From JBBRWV01 sp038248985 (GTDB taxonomy: Bacteria > Planctomycetota > Phycisphaerae > WQYP01), in contig JBBRWV010000078.1 of the NCBI GenBank assembly GCA_038248985.1, positions 1-17,854 of the forward strand: a stretch of 17,854 nucleotides of DNA. Direction: 5' to 3'. The stretch's first letter is position 1; every line of letters starts with the position of its first letter. Below are positions 14,930-17,854 of this stretch, piece after piece. The translations under genes were made by a program, and so were the position numbers. The notes below the pieces were generated by a model. It did no database searches. It was not told where the DNA came from and saw only the letters and a list, made by a program, of their open reading frames with translations.

Positions 14930-15635
14930 TTAACGCGGGGAGGCGTTGATCAGCTTCTTTGCCTGCGCGAAAACCACCTGCAACATGGGCTGAGTGAGGA
15001 CGCCGGTAAAAGTGTTTTGTTGCGAAGGGTGATACGTGGCCAGCAGGAAGGGAACGCCAACAGGCTGAAAAAGAGCGCCATGAGTGAAGGCGGGGGGACG
15101 CTCCGTGGTAATCCAGCCACGCTGGCGATATTCGCGAATCCCGGCATCCCAGGCGATTTTTCCGAGCGCGACAATGCCCCGAAGAGCGGGCAGGAGTTGG
15201 AGCGTCTGATCCAAAAACGGGCGGCACTGTGTTATTTCTTTGAGAGTGGGTTTGTTGTCCGGCGGCGCACAATGGCAGACTGCGGTAATGGCGCAGTCTA
15301 TGAGTTGCAGGCCGTCTTCGCGTGAAGTGCAGTTCGGTTGATTGGCGAAGCCCGTAGCGTGGAGGGCCGCAAAAAGGAAATCGCCCGAGCGGTCGCCGGT
15401 GAACATTCGACCGGTGCGGTTCGCCCCATGCGCTGCAGGAGCGAGGCCCAGCAATAGCAGGCGCGTGGTGCGAGGTTCTGCGGGGAGAAAATTGGGGATG
15501 GGCCTGCCCCAGTAGATCCAATCGCGATAAGCGAGACGCTTTTCGAGGGCGACTTGTTTTGCAGTGGGCACGCAGTCGCGGGCAACGCTCGCAATGAGTG
15601 ATGGATTGTTGAAGCGTGTGGAGCGAGGTTTTCAT
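14930..15635 (-). CDS. Uracil-DNA glycosylase family 5 (UDGb)-like, reading frame broken by one base
   Basis: Removes uracil from DNA to start base-excision repair. The main frame (14930-15571) encodes LGLAPAAHGANRTGRMFTGDRSGDF, AVCHCAPPDNKP, QCRPFL and LLATYHPSQQNTFTG, a near-perfect family-5 core. It lacks an ATG and the N-terminal cysteines. These are in the +1 frame just upstream: ATG at 15635 followed by MKTSLHTLQQSITHCERCPRL. Reading one A fewer in the AAAA run (15557-15560, minus strand) joins the frames to CPRLRAHCKQVALEKRLAYRDW, whose spacing matches the family exactly. The cysteines of CERC plus the two later ones should bind a 4Fe-4S cluster. Either the gene carries a one-base insertion, the sequence has a homopolymer error, or ribosomes shift frame here. 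A GTG at 15571 could start a cluster-less short form. Confidence 0.85.
15557..15560 (-). other. Frameshift position in the uracil-DNA glycosylase gene
   Basis: A run of four A on the coding strand (TTTT on plus). One A fewer restores a continuous frame from the ATG at 15635 to the stop at 14930, with residue spacing equal to the family pattern between CPRL and the basic EKR segment. Confidence 0.75.
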
Positions 15636-15650
15636 GGAAGGAATTGTATG

Positions 15651-15744
15651 CAAAAAAAAATAAGACGACGCGGCGACGAGCAGCGGGTGGACCAGTAAAC
15701 CGGGTACACCCCAGTCTACCCCGCGACTCGCCGGCCACGTCGTC
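15651..15744 (-). terminator. Very strong intrinsic terminator after the 62-residue protein gene
   Basis: On the minus strand GACGACG (15738-15744) pairs with CGTCGTC (15664-15670), and pairing continues inward for about 22 base pairs in total with one bulged C, one mismatch and a few G-U pairs, closing a loop of about 30 bases. The stem is followed at once by TTA and nine T (15652-15660). It starts 88 bases after the stop at 15832 and ends just before the glycosylase start, so it isolates the two genes. Confidence 0.8.
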
Positions 15745-15831
15745 AAGTTGTATTGCGGTCGGATTGCCTGCTGCTCCTGTTCGAGCGCCGACCGAAATAT
15801 TGGAAATCTCTCTTCGAACCCCAGGCTTTAG

Positions 15832-16020
15832 TTAGGCTACTTGCAACTCATGACCCGCACCCACAGTGGTCCGGATGTTGAACCGATCACGGGCACGACC
15901 AAGAAGTGCGACTCGGTCGAGATAGGCTTTGAGTTCAGTCTCCGCAAATCGTGCAAGGAATTCCGGCGAGGCCGTGCGGTTGTGCTGGATAATGGCGTCG
16001 ATAAGTTCGCGCTTGCTCAT
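15832..16020 (-). CDS. Small hypothetical protein, 62 residues
   Basis: Begins MSKRELIDAIIQHNRTASPE and continues with FLARFAETELKAYLDRVALLGRARDRF. No family is assigned. The first 45 residues look like two or three short amphipathic helices: a basic start, an ILxxI helix, a turn at TASPEF, and a helix ending in a leucine-rich patch, followed by a polar tail. There is no signal peptide, membrane segment or cysteine. The ATG at 16020 is supported by GGAG 7 bases before it. The gene stands alone: a strong terminator follows it and a 300-base gap precedes it. A regulatory or adaptor role would fit such a protein but nothing in the sequence shows it. Confidence 0.6.
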   Translation of the reverse strand: MSKRELIDAIIQHNRTASPEFLARFAETELKAYLDRVALLGRARDRFNIRTTVGAGHELQVA

Positions 16021-16320
16021 GGGATCACTCCTGGCCAATAGCCGTTGGAGAAAACTTGCGTGCAAACGGGCGGCGCAAGGAGTCGCGATCCACGCGACCG
16101 GGAGATGAGCAGCGGTTCCACCGCGATTGCGTCACGCTGTGATCATTCATGAAATAGGCGTGACAATTGCGTTGCGACTGAACCTATCGGACGACGAATC
16201 CATACAGCATCAGGCGCATGGAAAAATTGTTGAAAATCAGCGAAAAGTCAATATTTACGGTGGTTTGGTCGCGTCCGATAAGGGGTGCCTCGGAACGTGA
16301 TTATGGGAAGGGTTTGAACT
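16021..16320. other. Intergenic region with three hairpins and an AT-rich patch
   Basis: No gene is seen. Three inverted repeats lie close together: GTCGCG/CGCGAC (16082-16098), GCGGT/ACCGC (16112-16124) and GTCACGC/GCGTGAC (16131-16164). They would fall in the 5' leader of the 62-residue protein gene if transcription starts further right. An AT-rich patch (about 16218-16265) holds a minus-strand TTGACT but only a weak -10. No clear terminator for the 16321 gene is visible. Confidence 0.35.
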
Positions 16321-17854
16321 TCAATGGGTGCCGAGGAACCAGGCGACGACGTATAACGCGACACCGGAGAGAAGCATCAAAAACGCCGCTATGCCGATGA
16401 CGTGTTTGTCGATCTCACGGACCCAGGAGAAAGGCATGTCGATGAGTTGGGCGATCATGAGAGCGACATCCTGGACGATTTTGCTGGGTTTGCTGGCGGA
16501 CTTAACTGTCGCCGCGACGCCAGGGGATGGGGATGCGTGATTGTGGGGAACAACAAGCGGTGCCGACGAGCGGATGCCTTCTGGGGCTTCGATGTGAACA
16601 TAGGTCATCGTGGATGGTTCCACCGGCGGCGACGGGGAATCGGTCGGAAGAAGGCTGGTGGATGTATAACTGGAGGACATTTCCACGGGAGACTTCATCA
16701 AGGCAGCGAGTTCCTGCTGGAGAACTCCTTCCGCTTCAGCGATTTTTTCTTCCGCTTCATCGGAGATTTCTCCCCGGGGTGAATCGGAAGTCGCGATCGC
16801 CTCCTGCGACACTGCCGGCTCAGGGTTGAACGATGCCGTTCCACGAATATCCGGGGCGGGCGTGGCAACCGTGGGTTCGAAGGGGGCTGACATCTGGGTG
16901 GTGAAGGCGTCAATCTCGTTGGCGGCGGCGTTGGGCTCGTTCAGTAGATGAGATGAGGAAGGCGTTTCCATCGCGGTGGCTGCGGCAATCTCGTTCGAAA
17001 GGGCTTGGGCGGAGGCGGTGAGTTCGTCGGTGGCGGTAGCCAGAGATTCCGTGGGGTATGGATCCAGTTTTTCAGGATACTTCACAGGCGCAGGGGCGTT
17101 CCCCTCTCCCTCTGGGACATAGTCACTGGAGCCTGAAAGAAGTGCTTCGATCTCTTCTCGGAGGAGTTTTGGTTGGGTGGGCTGGCCGTTGTCGGTATCG
17201 GCGGACATGGCGGAAGGAGAAGCGGGGGGGATATCGTGGGTGATGTCGTCGGCGGCGTGTTCGATGTGCTCGGCGACGAGTTCATCCAATAGGTCATTGG
17301 TGCCCGGAGGGGCTGAAGGGGCTTTGGTGGCGACGGTACTCATAATGAGCAAATCGGCTGGATTGGAGGGCCGCTTGCGGGCAATTCGGGAGGCGGGCGG
17401 GGTGGCGTCGAGAGAGACTGCCGCAGAGAGGATTTCGGCGGGCGAGGGACGCGCAGGAGCGGGCGGAGGAGGGCTAGAGTTACGCGGGGCATAAGTCGTT
17501 TTGTTCAATTTTGATGCGGGTTTTATGCGTTCTGGCAGGGGGAAGGCGGGCATGAGACCGAGGGCGACAGCACACTCATCAAGGGTGAGCTTTTCGGCAG
17601 GTTTATCGCGCAAAGGGGGGGTGGCCGGTCGACCTTTGGAGGGCGACTTGACGGGGGCGGAAGGCTCAGATTTGGCTAACGTCATCGGGTGCGGCGCCAT
17701 CCAGGGCCAGGGAGAGTGTGCGAAATTCGGTTCCACCGACCTTCTCAGTTTCGCACTGAGAGATATTATCGGCATGTTGGGCGGAGTTTCCAGAGGGGGA
17801 ATGAGGGAATTCTGGAGGTTACTGGCGAAGAGTTGGGTGGGGCCTTCGTTCACA
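16321..17854 (-). CDS. Pro/Ala/Ser-rich protein with C-terminal membrane anchor, 5' end outside the window
   Basis: At least 510 residues are visible; the frame is open to the window edge, so the true start is unknown (ATGs at 17775 and 17685 lack ribosome sites). About 450 residues are low-complexity and rich in Pro, Ala, Ser and acidic residues, probably disordered and cytoplasmic. Short ordered islands interrupt them: LTLDECAVALGLMPAF, DLLDELVAEH, LREEIEALLSG and GVLQQELAALMKS. The C-terminus has an amphipathic stretch (IVQDVALMIAQLIDMPFSWV) and one membrane helix (about 484-507, HVIGIAAFLMLLSGVALYVVAWF) ending four residues before the stop, so it should be tail-anchored. No domain is recognised. 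The EIEALL island resembles the FliM N-terminal CheY-binding peptide pattern (LSQxEIDALL), which may be chance. Confidence 0.65.
   Translation of the reverse strand, partial: VNEGPTQLFASNLQNSLIPPLETPPNMPIISLSAKLRRSVEPNFAHSPWPWMAPHPMTLAKSEPSAPVKSPSKGRPATPPLRDKPAEKLTLDECAVALGLMPAFPLPERIKPASKLNKTTYAPRNSSPPPPAPARPSPAEILSAAVSLDATPPASRIARKRPSNPADLLIMSTVATKAPSAPPGTNDLLDELVAEHIEHAADDITHDIPPASPSAMSADTDNGQPTQPKLLREEIEALLSGSSDYVPEGEGNAPAPVKYPEKLDPYPTESLATATDELTASAQALSNEIAAATAMETPSSSHLLNEPNAAANEIDAFTTQMSAPFEPTVATPAPDIRGTASFNPEPAVSQEAIATSDSPRGEISDEAEEKIAEAEGVLQQELAALMKSPVEMSSSYTSTSLLPTDSPSPPVEPSTMTYVHIEAPEGIRSSAPLVVPHNHASPSPGVAATVKSASKPSKIVQDVALMIAQLIDMPFSWVREIDKHVIGIAAFLMLLSGVALYVVAWFLGTH

Noticed and set aside
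14775..15746. A 323-residue minus-strand frame covering the glycosylase gene
   Set aside because: Only its segment 15560-15635 (MKTSLHTL to CPRLRAHC) is meaningful, as the displaced N-terminus of the glycosylase; the rest is out-of-frame sequence and runs over the E1-rhodanese gene.
1..17854. CRISPR array, tRNA, rRNA, insertion sequence, phage or toxin-antitoxin genes
   Set aside because: No regularly spaced repeats, cloverleaf, transposase motif or terminal inverted repeats were recognised by reading; a small RNA could still be missed without folding tools.

Overview
The window carries a compact, high-GC bacterial chromosome segment of about 14 protein genes on both strands, with short gaps and several convergent and divergent pairs. 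I see no tRNA, rRNA, CRISPR array, transposase or prophage gene. The best guess for the organism is a Planctomycetota bacterium, perhaps class Phycisphaerae. The reasons are a PEP-CTERM secreted protein, family-5-like uracil-DNA glycosylase, a URO-D-like protein next to a xylose-isomerase-like TIM barrel, and a long Pro/Ala-rich membrane-anchored protein. This assignment is inference from gene style, not from a marker gene.

Layout. 1-792 (-): 5' part of a UDP-GlcNAc-type nucleotide-sugar dehydrogenase, cut by the window edge. 907-4150: a URO-D-like protein (-), divergent from a diaminopentanoate-dehydrogenase-like oxidoreductase (+), which converges on a TIM-barrel isomerase/epimerase (-). 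4199-7902: a four-helix membrane protein (-) divergent from a large exported M16 metalloprotease (+). 7992-10173 (-): carA, then a PEP-CTERM protein. 10431-13130 (+): a likely co-directional run of a VOC protein, an SppA-like lipoprotein peptidase and a transaldolase. 13139-14901: a JAMM metallopeptidase (-) divergent from a MoeB/ThiF E1 fused to rhodanese (+). 14930-16020 (-): a frameshifted uracil-DNA glycosylase gene and a 62-residue unknown protein separated by a very strong terminator. 16321-17854 (-): a large low-complexity C-terminally anchored protein, cut by the right edge.

The genes are mostly housekeeping or accessory and do not form one pathway. The most coherent functional unit is the divergent JAMM and E1-rhodanese pair, a combination known from ubiquitin-like sulfur-carrier systems; it shares an 80-base control region with a symmetric -10 element and two palindromes. 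I found no ubiquitin-like carrier gene beside it.

Points most worth a second look: the one-base frameshift in the uracil-DNA glycosylase gene, which separates two of the cysteines expected to bind its Fe-S cluster; the bidirectional promoter of the JAMM/E1 pair; a carA promoter that places a U-run at +3 to +6, as in UTP-sensed slippage promoters; the 81-base terminator hairpin; and the URO-D-like protein in which the usual HxCG metal motif reads HSDS.
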